Assembly (NCBI GenBank): GCA_028708215.1 | Contig: JAQVZL010000009.1 | Coordinates: forward strand, 1-40,932 | From: Bacteroidales bacterium | GTDB taxonomy: Bacteria > Bacteroidota > Bacteroidia > Bacteroidales > UBA932 | Direction: 5' to 3' | DNA length: 40,932 bases | Program-made: the position numbers and the translations under genes | Notes under the pieces: model-generated | The model's input: the letters and a program-made list of their open reading frames with translations, nothing else | The model's database searches: none | What the model was told of the DNA's origin: nothing | In this document: one piece after another, positions 1 to 8,725 of the stretch | How the letters are laid out: every line of letters begins with the position of its first letter | Position numbering within the stretch: position 1 is the stretch's first letter

Positions 1-1
1 T

Positions 2-958
2 CTACCTATTACTGGTGGAGAGTCCTACTTAACTTGGAGACAGAATCCATACAGAAGACTTGCTGGTTTCTCAGATGTAAAAAATGACGATACAGTTGTT
101 TTTAATTTTCCACATGGCGATACGGTTCTCACTCAGTTACCTACAGAAGATTATTACACCCATATTCGCATTAATGGCAGAAAGCAGACAATTAGCATGT
201 ATGGACCAATTGTTGTGAGGCCTGTAGATAAAAAGGATAACTACGTAAAAAGATGTGTAGCAGTAGCAGGAGATACAATGGAGATTTTAGATGGGCTTGT
301 ACATATTAATGGAAAAGCTCAGAAATTTTATCCTGGTATACAAAATACATATACTGTTTACACTAATGGAACTCAGTTAAATCCTAAAATCATTGATCAA
401 ATGGGGTTAAACCCAGAGGAGCTCTATTTTGACTCTGCACTACCTGGTTATCCAGATTTTCCAATGAATCAAAAAGAGGCAGTTGAGGTTCTAGCTTTTG
501 CCAATGTCAAAGATGTTAAGCAGAATATAGATCTTTATCCTCCAGATTTCCCCGATTCTAAACAGATGATTTTTCCCTTCTCGGAGGGTGAAACATTTAA
601 ATGGACTAAAGATAACTTTGGCCCATTATGGATACCTAAAGAGGGAGAGCAAGTTGAGCTTACAATGGAAAATTTACCTCTGTACCATAGAATAATAGAG
701 ACTTATGAAAACAATAAACTCTCTATAAAAGATGGGATTATTTACATCAATGATATAGCTAGCGATAGTTATACCTTTAAAATGAACTACTACTTTATGC
801 TTGGCGATAATAGGCACAACTCTTTAGATTCACGCTATTGGGGTTTCGTACCAGAGTCTCACATTGTGGGGTCGCCAGCTGTGATATGGTTTTCAAAAAA
901 CCGATTCAAAGCTTTTCCAAAAAACATTAGATGGAAGAGGATTTTTAAATTTGTGTAA
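2..958 (+). CDS. lepB: Signal peptidase I, 3' part (5' end outside window)
   Basis: Membrane-bound serine protease that removes signal peptides from exported proteins. The frame is open from base 2, so the ATG at 197 used by the ORF track is internal and the true start, with the membrane anchor and catalytic serine, lies to the left. About 318 residues are visible. The catalytic-lysine box reads NYVKRCVAVAGD, and the C-terminal box reads MLGDNRHNSLDSRYWG. Between them is an insert of roughly 170 residues, much longer than in E. coli; long LepB proteins of this kind are usual in Bacteroidetes. The gene is followed by a 72-base gap before rpmB, which probably has its own promoter. The family call is firm; the gene is simply truncated by the window edge. 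Confidence 0.93.
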   Translation, partial: LPITGGESYLTWRQNPYRRLAGFSDVKNDDTVVFNFPHGDTVLTQLPTEDYYTHIRINGRKQTISMYGPIVVRPVDKKDNYVKRCVAVAGDTMEILDGLVHINGKAQKFYPGIQNTYTVYTNGTQLNPKIIDQMGLNPEELYFDSALPGYPDFPMNQKEAVEVLAFANVKDVKQNIDLYPPDFPDSKQMIFPFSEGETFKWTKDNFGPLWIPKEGEQVELTMENLPLYHRIIETYENNKLSIKDGIIYINDIASDSYTFKMNYYFMLGDNRHNSLDSRYWGFVPESHIVGSPAVIWFSKNRFKAFPKNIRWKRIFKFV

Positions 959-961
959 ATA

Positions 962-994
962 TTTTGGATAAGAAAAAAATATTCCCGATATTTG
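962..994 (+). promoter_or_regulatory. Candidate promoter for the rpmB operon
   Basis: A TTTTG block (962-966) lies 20 bases before GATATTTG (987-994), which is one mismatch from the Bacteroidetes -7 element TAnnTTTG. Initiation near 1000 would give a leader of about 30 bases before rpmB. This is a motif match only. Confidence 0.33.
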
Positions 995-1030
995 CAACCC
1001 TTGAAAAAATATTAAATTTTACTATATACA

Positions 1031-1273
1031 ATGGCACGAGTTTGTCAAGTTACAGGAAAGATGAGAATGATTGGGAACAATGTTTCTCACTCTAAGCGCA
1101 GGACAAAGCGCGAGTTTGCACCCAATTTGCAGAATAAACGTTTTTGGTTAGAAGATGAGCAAAGATTTATAAATCTTAAAGTCTCGGCTGCAGGTATGCG
1201 AACTATTAATAAGAAGGGTCTTAGTGCTGTTTTAAAAGAGTCTAAGGCTAAAGGTTTAATCAACGTGATCTAA
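1031..1273 (+). CDS. rpmB: 50S ribosomal protein L28
   Basis: Structural protein of the large ribosomal subunit. The 80-residue product starts [21 protein letters not shown], the typical L28 opening, and keeps the basic core [14 protein letters not shown] that contacts 23S rRNA. Length matches the family. The single cysteine near the N terminus is not part of a CxxC pair, so this is a zinc-free version. It is the first gene of a compact operon with rpmG (13-base gap) and the DUF4295 gene, an order I know as standard in Bacteroidetes. Expression should track growth rate with other ribosomal genes. Confidence 0.97.
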   Translation: MARVCQVTGKMRMIGNNVSHSKRRTKREFAPNLQNKRFWLEDEQRFINLKVSAAGMRTINKKGLSAVLKESKAKGLINVI

Positions 1274-1286
1274 TACATAAAGCAAT

Positions 1287-1469
1287 ATGGCAAAGAAAGG
1301 TAACAGAGTTCAGGTTATACTGGAGTGTACCGAGCAAAGAGAAAGTGGTGTTCCTGGAATTTCTAGATACATCACTACCAAGAATAAAAAAAATACGACC
1401 CAACGTTTAGAGCGTAAAAAATACAACAAGTTCATGAAGAAGGTAACTCTTCATCGTGAGATTAAGTAA
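1287..1469 (+). CDS. rpmG: 50S ribosomal protein L33
   Basis: Small basic protein of the large ribosomal subunit, 60 residues. The sequence [18 protein letters not shown] followed by [24 protein letters not shown] is a clear L33 signature. The usual CxxC zinc pairs are missing; only one cysteine is left (LECTEQ), so this is the zinc-independent form. It lies 13 bases after rpmB and 22 bases before the DUF4295 gene, so the three are probably one transcript ending at the strong hairpin at 1674-1707. Confidence 0.96.
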   Translation: MAKKGNRVQVILECTEQRESGVPGISRYITTKNKKNTTQRLERKKYNKFMKKVTLHREIK

Positions 1470-1491
1470 GAACAGTTAAAAATTAAATATA

Positions 1492-1650
1492 ATGGCTAAG
1501 AAATCAGTTGCTAAGTTCTCTGCAGATAAAGCATCTAATAAAAAAAGTGTTAAGTGTATTCGCATGGTACGCTCAGACCGTAGCGGTTCTTATCTCTTTC
1601 AAGAAGAGATGATTCCTACAGATGAGGTTAAGGAGTTCTTTAACAAGTAA
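1492..1650 (+). CDS. DUF4295 family small basic protein (not in ORF track)
   Basis: A 52-residue ORF starting at ATG 1492 and ending with TAA at 1648-1650, below the length cut-off of the supplied ORF track. The product starts MAKKSVAKFSADKASNKKSV and ends DEVKEFFNK; it is lysine-rich. This is the DUF4295 family, which in Bacteroidetes is encoded directly after L33. Its role is unknown; the constant position beside ribosomal genes and its basic character suggest ribosome association, which is inference. It is the last gene of the rpmB-rpmG operon and is followed 23 bases later by an intrinsic terminator. Confidence 0.9.
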   Translation: MAKKSVAKFSADKASNKKSVKCIRMVRSDRSGSYLFQEEMIPTDEVKEFFNK

Positions 1651-1673
1651 TCAATTTAATTGAAATCACATAT

Positions 1674-1707
1674 AACCTGGTACATTTTTTTGTGCCAGGT
1701 TTTTTTT
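1674..1707 (+). terminator. Intrinsic terminator of the rpmB-rpmG-DUF4295 operon
   Basis: AACCTGGTACA (1674-1684) pairs with TGTGCCAGGTT (1691-1701) as an 11-bp stem with one G-T pair and a 6-base loop, followed by a run of T to 1707. This is a textbook rho-independent terminator on the plus strand. Confidence 0.92.
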
Positions 1708-1739
1708 ATTACTATCTCTTAGTAATAAACTATTATTAG

Positions 1740-1747
1740 TATCTTTG
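1740..1747 (+). promoter_or_regulatory. TAnnTTTG -7 element upstream of ftsY
   Basis: TATCTTTG is an exact match to the Bacteroidetes -7 consensus TAnnTTTG and sits just after the preceding terminator. Initiation about 6-8 bases downstream would leave a very short leader before the ATG at 1760 or 1766. It also overlaps the TTG (1745) that the ORF track uses as start, so that start cannot be the translation start of this transcript. No clear -33 TTTG is seen. Confidence 0.55.
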
Positions 1748-1765
1748 CTAGTTAAAATAATGAAT

Positions 1766-2719
1766 ATGGCACTTTTTGGATTGTTTGGCTCTAAAAGTAG
1801 AGAAGAGAAAAAAGCACTCGAAGAGGGTTTGCAAAAAACTAAAGTTGGGTTATTTGAAAAACTTTCTAGAGCTGTTGCGGGTAAATCTAAAGTAGATGAA
1901 ACAACTTTAGATGATTTAGAAGAGGCTCTTATTGAATCTGATATAGGTGTAGAGACAACACTTAAAATAATAGAGAGGCTAGAAAAGAGAGTTGCGCGCG
2001 ATAAGTTCATGAATAGTTCTGAGCTAAACTCAATTTTGCGAAGTGAAATTGAAGATTTGCTTAATATAGATGATAACTATACAGAGCAAGAACCATTTGA
2101 TTTTTCTAAAAAGCCATATGTTATCTTAGTTGTTGGTGTAAATGGAGTTGGAAAAACTACTACAATAGGGAAGTTAGCTGCAAAATTAAAAGCTTCTGGT
2201 AAAGAGGTTATATTAGGAGCTTCAGATACCTTTAGAGCAGCTGCAGTAGAACAACTAACTATTTGGAGTGAAAGAGCAGGAGTGCCTATTGTTAAGCAAA
2301 ATATGGGGTCTGACCCTGCCTCTGTAGCATTCGATACAGTCTCAAAAGCAGTAGCTACTAGTGCCGATGTGGTTTTGATAGATACTGCAGGTAGGCTTCA
2401 TAATAAGGTTAATCTTATGAATGAGTTAACTAAAATAAGGAATGTTGTGAGAAAAGTTATTCCAGATGCTCCCCATGAAGTGCTTTTAGTTTTAGATGGA
2501 TCTACCGGGCAAAATGCCTTTTTACAAGCAAAGGAGTTTACTAAAGCTACAGACGTTACTGCTCTTGCAGTTACTAAGCTTGATGGAACAGCCAAAGGTG
2601 GAGTTGTTATAGGAATATCAGACCAATTTAAAATTCCTGTAAAATTCATAGGAGTAGGAGAGAAAATTGAAGATTTACAACTCTTTAATAAAAAAGAGTT
2701 TGTAGAGTCACTTTTTTAA
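1766..2719 (+). CDS. ftsY: Signal recognition particle receptor FtsY
   Basis: SRP-type GTPase that docks ribosome-SRP complexes at the inner membrane for co-translational insertion. The N domain is followed by the G domain with P-loop GVNGVGKTTTIGKL, GASDTFRAAA, DTAGRLHNK, TKLDGTAKGG and the closing GVGEKIEDL. The protein ends FNKKEFVESLF, as FtsY does. At about 317 residues it lacks the long acidic N-terminal domain of E. coli FtsY. The ORF track starts at TTG 1745, but that codon lies inside the likely promoter; ATG 1766 gives MALFGLFGSK, a typical opening (ATG 1760 is the alternative). The nearest downstream gene is pheT, 63 bases away. Confidence 0.96.
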   Translation: MALFGLFGSKSREEKKALEEGLQKTKVGLFEKLSRAVAGKSKVDETTLDDLEEALIESDIGVETTLKIIERLEKRVARDKFMNSSELNSILRSEIEDLLNIDDNYTEQEPFDFSKKPYVILVVGVNGVGKTTTIGKLAAKLKASGKEVILGASDTFRAAAVEQLTIWSERAGVPIVKQNMGSDPASVAFDTVSKAVATSADVVLIDTAGRLHNKVNLMNELTKIRNVVRKVIPDAPHEVLLVLDGSTGQNAFLQAKEFTKATDVTALAVTKLDGTAKGGVVIGISDQFKIPVKFIGVGEKIEDLQLFNKKEFVESLF

Positions 2720-2782
2720 TAGTTTTAGACTTTTACCAAAAAGAGACAGAATTAATTTCAAAAATATATAAAAACGTACCAT

Positions 2783-5251
2783 ATGAAAATATCGTATAAC
2801 TGGCTTAGAAGATATATAGATACAAATATTTCAGTTCTTGAAGTAGAAAATATATTAACCGCAATAGGCTTAGAGGTAGAAGGAGTAGAGCAAGTAGAGG
2901 AGATACCAGGAGGTTTGCAGGGAGTTGTAGTAGGAGAAGTAGTTGAATGTAAGAAGCACCCAGATGCAGATAAACTAAGTGTTACAAAAGTAGATATTGG
3001 TAAGGAAGGTTTGCTCAACATTGTTTGTGGTGCCCCTAATGTAGCTGCTGGTCAGAAGGTTTTTGTTGCAACTGTAGGAACAACTTTAACTTTTTCTAAT
3101 GGAGAGACTCTTAAACTTAAAAAATCTAAGATTAGAGGTCAAGAGAGTATGGGAATGATTTGTGCCCAAGATGAGCTTGGGATAGGTGACTCTCACGATG
3201 GCATTATGGTGTTGCCGCAGGAGTCACAAATTGGCTTAAGCGCAAAAGAGTTTTTAAACCTTGAGACAGATATAGTGTTTGAGATTGGTTTAACTCCTAA
3301 TAGAGTTGATGCTGCCTCGCATATTGGTGTTGCTCGCGATTTGAATGCATATCTTAAGTTTCATAATTTGCATAGTAATTTTGAAATTCCATCTGTATTA
3401 GATTTTGACAAACTTCCTCGTTCTCTAGGTAATGCAAGCTCAATAAAGATAAAGTTAGAGGCTCCAGAGGGAGCTCCAAAATATTATGGAATTACATTAG
3501 ATAACATTGAGGTAGCTCCGTCGCCAGATTGGCTTCAAAAATTATTGCGTTCTATTGGTATAAGACCAATAAATAATGTGGTTGATATAACCAACTTTGT
3601 ATTGCATGAAACAGGCCATCCTTTACATGCTTTTGATTACCATAAAATTGAAGGAGAGACAGTTGTTGTAAGAAGAGCTAAGGAGAAAGAGAAGTTTAAA
3701 ACTTTAGATGGTGTTGAACGAGAACTAAGTAGCCAAGATTTAATGATTTGCGATCAATCTAAGCCTATGTGTATTGGGGGAGTCTTTGGTGGAGAAGATT
3801 CAGGAGTGTCTAGCTCAACTACTGCTATATTCTTGGAAAGCGCCTACTTTAACCCTGTTTCTGTGCGAAAAAGCTCAAAAAGACATACTCTCAAAACAGA
3901 TGCCTCTTTTCGTTATGAACGGGGGGCAGACCCAGAGGTATTAACTTATGCATGTAAGAGAGCTACTCAACTTCTATGTGAGATAGCGGGAGCAAAAATT
4001 GTTGGAGATATTGTTAGGTGTGAGCCTGAACCTTTAAATAGGGTGAAAATATCTTTAGATTATGCAAGGATAGAGTCTCTTATTGGAAAGAAAATTGGCA
4101 AAGAGAATATTCTTTCAATCTTATCTTATTTAGAATTTGATATTTTAAAAGAAGAAGAGAATGGTTGCGAAGTAGCTGTGCCAATGTATAGGGTAGATGT
4201 AACTCGTGAATGCGATGTTGTAGAGGAGGTATTAAGAATATATGGCTATAACAATATTGAGCTTCCTCAAAGAATGAGTGCATCTCTTTCACCTGGAATA
4301 GAGCCAGATCCAGAAAAGATAAGAGAGTTGTGTGCAAATCTATTGGTGAACAATGGTTTTTATGAGACAATGAATAACTCATTAACTAAAAGCGACTACT
4401 ACTCTAAACTAACAACTTTCCCACAAGAGAATTTAGTTTCATTACTAAACCCTCTTAGTTCAGATTTAAACTCAATGCGCCAAACCCTGCTGTTGAATGG
4501 GTTAGAGGTAATATCATATAATATTAATCACCAAAATAGTGAACTAAAGTTATTTGAGTTCGGTAATGTATATAGCTTAATAACTAGTAATAATAGCAAA
4601 ACCGAGCTTGAAAAACATGTCGAGAGTTCAAAATTGTCTCTTTTTGTAACAGGTCAAGGTGAGCCATACTGGAGAGGCAAACGTAGTGGAGGTTCTTACT
4701 TTATGCTTAAAGGCTATTTAGAATTGATTTTTAAACGTTTTGGAGTAGATATTTTTGAGTTAGAGTATGAGGTAGCTCCAGCCGATCTGTTTGCAGAAGG
4801 CTTAACAATCAAAACAAAGGGTGGTAAAACAGTTGCAGTAATGGGAACTATAAGTGCATCTTTGCTTAAGAAATTCGATATTAAGCAGGCTATTTATGGA
4901 GCAGAAATATCTTGGGATGTTTTATTAAATATGGTAAAGAAGAATAAAGTGCTTTATCAAGAGCTCCCTAAATATCCAGAAGTTACTAGAGATTTAGCTC
5001 TTTTGATAGATAAAGAAATATCTTATTCAGATATTCGTAATTGTGCTTTATCTACTGAGAAAAAGCTACTTAAAAACATTGTTCTTTTTGATGTTTACAG
5101 AGGAGATAAAATACCAGCTGGGAAAAAGCAGTATGCAATTAGCTTTACTCTTCAAGATAAAGATAAGACGCTTACAGACAAGCATGTAGAGAAAATAATG
5201 AATAAGTTTCTAACTAAGTTCATAAATGAGTTTGGAGCCACCTTACGGTAG
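2783..5251 (+). CDS. pheT: Phenylalanine--tRNA ligase beta subunit
   Basis: Beta subunit of the (alpha-beta)2 enzyme that charges tRNA-Phe; pheS is not in the window, so the two subunits are not adjacent here. The 822-residue protein has the full-length bacterial layout: N-terminal part with an EMAP/OB-type tRNA-binding domain at about 40-150 (ECKKHPDADKLSVTKVD), B3/B4 editing domain at about 210-390 (ending near RYERGADPEV), B5 domain at about 405-475, an inactive synthetase-like core, and a C-terminal FDX-ACB anticodon-binding domain (LPKYPEVTRDLALLID to DKHVEKIMNKF). It is complete, with no sign of a frameshift. Confidence 0.97.
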   Translation: MKISYNWLRRYIDTNISVLEVENILTAIGLEVEGVEQVEEIPGGLQGVVVGEVVECKKHPDADKLSVTKVDIGKEGLLNIVCGAPNVAAGQKVFVATVGTTLTFSNGETLKLKKSKIRGQESMGMICAQDELGIGDSHDGIMVLPQESQIGLSAKEFLNLETDIVFEIGLTPNRVDAASHIGVARDLNAYLKFHNLHSNFEIPSVLDFDKLPRSLGNASSIKIKLEAPEGAPKYYGITLDNIEVAPSPDWLQKLLRSIGIRPINNVVDITNFVLHETGHPLHAFDYHKIEGETVVVRRAKEKEKFKTLDGVERELSSQDLMICDQSKPMCIGGVFGGEDSGVSSSTTAIFLESAYFNPVSVRKSSKRHTLKTDASFRYERGADPEVLTYACKRATQLLCEIAGAKIVGDIVRCEPEPLNRVKISLDYARIESLIGKKIGKENILSILSYLEFDILKEEENGCEVAVPMYRVDVTRECDVVEEVLRIYGYNNIELPQRMSASLSPGIEPDPEKIRELCANLLVNNGFYETMNNSLTKSDYYSKLTTFPQENLVSLLNPLSSDLNSMRQTLLLNGLEVISYNINHQNSELKLFEFGNVYSLITSNNSKTELEKHVESSKLSLFVTGQGEPYWRGKRSGGSYFMLKGYLELIFKRFGVDIFELEYEVAPADLFAEGLTIKTKGGKTVAVMGTISASLLKKFDIKQAIYGAEISWDVLLNMVKKNKVLYQELPKYPEVTRDLALLIDKEISYSDIRNCALSTEKKLLKNIVLFDVYRGDKIPAGKKQYAISFTLQDKDKTLTDKHVEKIMNKFLTKFINEFGATLR

Positions 5252-5302
5252 TTTTTACTACTTAGACTTAGCTCTGCTTTTATTAATTTATAGAGTTTTA
5301 AA

Positions 5303-6181
5303 ATGATTAAGAGAATTAAAAGTGTACAAAACTATTTAGCAATGGTTAAGTTCGCTCACACTCTTTTTGCTTTACCTTTTGCTCTTGTTGGTTTTGTTTT
5401 AGCTCTTACTATCTCTAAGGCGAGTTTTTCAATACCCCTATTATTTCTTGTACTTGTAGCTATGGTATCGGCAAGAAATGCTGCTATGGGTTTTAATAGA
5501 TATGTAGATAGAGATATAGATAGTTTAAACCCTAGAACAAAAGAGAGAGAAATTCCATCTGGGAAGATCTCTGCCATAGCTGCTCTTAGATTTGTTATTA
5601 TTAACTCATTAATATTTCTTACAGCTGCATGGTTCATTAATCTATTGAGTTTTGTGCTAGCCTTTCCAACTCTTTTAGTTTTGCTCGGATACAGCTATTT
5701 TAAGCGCTTTAGTGCGCTAAGTCACTATGTTCTTGGCGCTGCACTCTCTATTGCGCCAACAGGGGCTTATATTGCAGTTTCAGGCACATTCCACATAGCT
5801 CCAGTTGTTCTATCTATATTAGTTTTATTTTGGGTTAGTGGTTTTGATATTATCTACTCTCTTGGCGATGAAAAATTTGATAAAGAGAATTCGCTTCACT
5901 CAATACCTCAGTTGGTAGGAACTAAAAAAGCTTTAATAATCTCTTCAGTTAGTCACTGTTTGGTGCTTCCAATGTTGGTTATGTTTTACCTTTCAGTAGA
6001 AGACCTAGGTGTTATTTACATAGTAGGTGCTATAATATTCTCACTATTACTATTATGGCAGCATCTTATTATTTCGTCTAAAGATCTTTCTAAAATTAAT
6101 GCAGCTTTTTTCACAGCAAACGGTATAGCTTCTATAATTTTTGCCCTCTTCACAATTGTAGGCCTACTTACTGCTCACTAA
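5303..6181 (+). CDS. UbiA-family polyprenyltransferase, possibly MqnP of menaquinone synthesis
   Basis: Integral membrane enzyme that attaches a prenyl chain to an aromatic acid. The 292-residue protein has about 8-9 hydrophobic segments and both Asp-rich Mg-diphosphate motifs: NRYVDRDIDSLNPRT (first) and YSLGDEKFDKE (second). The opening MVKFAHTLFALPFALVGF is the pattern I associate with the UbiA/MqnP branch rather than MenA, the prenyltransferase of the classical menaquinone route. If it is MqnP, the organism would use the futalosine pathway, but no other mqn gene is in the window. Substrate is therefore inferred. The gene follows pheT by 51 bases and is the last before a 414-base gene-free region. 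Confidence 0.85.
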   Translation: MIKRIKSVQNYLAMVKFAHTLFALPFALVGFVLALTISKASFSIPLLFLVLVAMVSARNAAMGFNRYVDRDIDSLNPRTKEREIPSGKISAIAALRFVIINSLIFLTAAWFINLLSFVLAFPTLLVLLGYSYFKRFSALSHYVLGAALSIAPTGAYIAVSGTFHIAPVVLSILVLFWVSGFDIIYSLGDEKFDKENSLHSIPQLVGTKKALIISSVSHCLVLPMLVMFYLSVEDLGVIYIVGAIIFSLLLLWQHLIISSKDLSKINAAFFTANGIASIIFALFTIVGLLTAH

Positions 6182-6197
6182 ATTTCCCCACCTAGTA

Positions 6198-6261
6198 GCT
6201 CTGCTCACACCACTTCATTTAATTAGCTGAAAAAGGGATGTTGCTTTATGTTGAGCAGAGC
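6198..6261. repeat. 10-bp perfect inverted repeat, 44-base spacer
   Basis: GCTCTGCTCA at 6198-6207 is the exact reverse complement of TGAGCAGAGC at 6252-6261. It lies 16 bases after the prenyltransferase stop and its right arm runs into palindromic copy 1. No T-tract follows, so it is not an obvious terminator; it may belong to the repeat element. Confidence 0.6.
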
Positions 6262-6410
6262 AAAGCAAACTTTGCCAGGAGATGATTACACGTAAACGCC
6301 TAACAGGTAGGTATTTAATTTTTCTAAATGAGCTCAAAAGGGCTTATTTTCAAAAGCTAACTACCATGTAATTAGCAACTTGTGTCCAATCATCTCCTGA
6401 GATAAAGTTT
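6255..6410 (+). repeat. Structured palindromic repeat element, copy 1
   Basis: A 156-base imperfect palindrome matching copy 2 at 34897-35050. The outer stem is CAGGAGATGATT (6276-6287) with AATCATCTCCTG (6388-6399), extended outward by AAACTTT/AAAGTTT (6267-6273, 6404-6410). The inner stem GGTATTTAA... with ...CTAACTACC leads to an apical hairpin, AAATGAGCT/GGCTTATTT around a CAAAAG loop (6326-6349). A 26-base block (6341-6366) and a 15-base block (6277-6291) are identical in copy 2. There is no ORF inside. It could be a MITE-like non-autonomous element, a REP/BIME-type repeat or a structured RNA. Confidence 0.85.
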
Positions 6411-6442
6411 CCCACCCAGTAACTAGATAATAATTAATAAAA

Positions 6443-6465
6443 TTGCTTCGCAGGAAGAGGGTGCC
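6443..6465 (+). repeat. Short shared module, copy A
   Basis: A 23-base segment starting TTGCTTCGCAGGAAG and ending GGTGCC matches 34811-34833 at 20 of 23 positions by eye. Here it lies 32 bases to the right of palindromic copy 1; in the other region the related segment lies to the left of copy 2. Confidence 0.7.
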
Positions 6466-6535
6466 AAGTATATATATCATAGTTTTAAAGATCTATCTAT
6501 GTTGTAACCTTATTATTAGTAGGTGATTGCTTAGC

Positions 6536-6574
6536 AAAAAAAAGAGACTGCCCAATTTTTAGACAGCCTCTTTT
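6536..6574 (-). terminator. Intrinsic terminator of eno
   Basis: Read on the minus strand, AAAAGAGGCTGTC pairs across a short loop with GGCAGTCTCTTTT, with two mismatches, and is followed by a run of T (the eight A at 6536-6543 on the plus strand). It lies about 20 bases after the eno stop codon. Confidence 0.85.
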
Positions 6575-6595
6575 AAGGAAAAAACAGTTTGTTTA

Positions 6596-7882
<1,287 letters not shown>

Positions 7883-7901
7883 TTAATATGATTGTGTTTT
7901 A

Positions 7902-8618
7902 TTAGTCGCGAAGCATATACTCTATAGTGCTCACAACTCTTACAGTTTTTATTTGAGGTGTATTGGCATCTCTGTCGTAAATAGAGAACTGCCCTTGGCT
8001 TGCTGTTTTAATTTTACCAAGTTTGCTATTAGAGTCTTTTGCAAATTTTTGGGCAGAAGCTCTTGCATTTTTAGTTGCTTCCTCTATCATAGAGGGTTTA
8101 ATTTGGTTTAGTAGAGTGTATAGATATTGAGTTTGATATTGGTAATCTCCAGCTAAAAGTGCTACTCCTTTTTTAAGAAGCTCAGACTGGCTTGAGATTA
8201 TTTTACTAACCAACTCTACCTTATTTGATGTCACAGTAATTACACTAGTGATGTTATAACGGTATTTAGAGGGCTGACTTTGGTACCTCTCTGCATTCAT
8301 ATCAATAATTGAAGGAGCAGATACATAAATCTCATTCTCTTCTAAGCCTTTAGATTTGAGATAAGAGATTATAACTTGGTTTTTGTGATTAATTGCTTTA
8401 TATAGTGTAGATAAATCATTACCTATCTCTTTATATACAACTGGCCATATCACTTTGTTCGCAGGAACTTCTATTTGAGCAAGACCCTTAACTTTAACTA
8501 CTCTCTCGTAAGACTTAAAAGAGATTACAGCGCTTTTAATAAATATCCCTAGAAAAATAAGGCCTAGCATTATAAAGAGACCAGGGAATAGAGTGTTTTT
8601 TGAAATATTAGTTCCCAT
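7902..8618 (-). CDS. SIMPL domain-containing (DUF541) membrane-anchored protein
   Basis: A 238-residue protein with one N-terminal membrane segment (about residues 10-32, LFPGLFIMLGLIFLGIFI) and a periplasmic domain of the SIMPL/DUF541 family. Family features seen are the VKVKGLAQIEVPANK opening, a helix starting with the YKAINHKNQVIISYLKSKGL stretch, the N-x-T-S-V-I-T-V-TSN strand, and EEATKNARASAQKFAKDSNSKLGKI near the C terminus. No enzymatic activity is established for the bacterial family; links to envelope stress have been reported for some members. It lies upstream of eno on the same strand and diverges from the amidase gene. Confidence 0.88.
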   Translation of the reverse strand: MGTNISKNTLFPGLFIMLGLIFLGIFIKSAVISFKSYERVVKVKGLAQIEVPANKVIWPVVYKEIGNDLSTLYKAINHKNQVIISYLKSKGLEENEIYVSAPSIIDMNAERYQSQPSKYRYNITSVITVTSNKVELVSKIISSQSELLKKGVALLAGDYQYQTQYLYTLLNQIKPSMIEEATKNARASAQKFAKDSNSKLGKIKTASQGQFSIYDRDANTPQIKTVRVVSTIEYMLRD

Positions 8619-8725
8619 AATTTTTGATTAAATTTGCAAATAAATAAAAAGCCTTGTTAAAAGAGCGTGCAAATTTAGCAAAGCTTTTTTTAAGTTTATA
8701 ACACTTTAATAACAAATATTAAGCC
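8619..8725. promoter_or_regulatory. Divergent promoter region, SIMPL gene and amidase
   Basis: TAnnTTTG-type elements occur on both strands: TAAATTTG on the plus strand at 8629-8636 and TAAATTTG on the minus strand at 8670-8677. Neither has a convincing -33 partner at the right distance, so assignment is tentative. The stretch is A+T-rich and otherwise featureless. Confidence 0.35.

Larger units (their letters stand above)
6182..6595. other. Gene-free region of 414 bases with repeats and an eno terminator
   Basis: No ORF of any credible length is present. The region holds, in order, a 10-bp inverted repeat (6198-6261), copy 1 of the long palindromic element (6255-6410), imperfect direct repeats on both sides of these (6183-6200 and 6408-6424), a 23-base module shared with the second repeat region (6443-6465), and the minus-strand terminator of eno (6536-6574). 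Confidence 0.8.
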
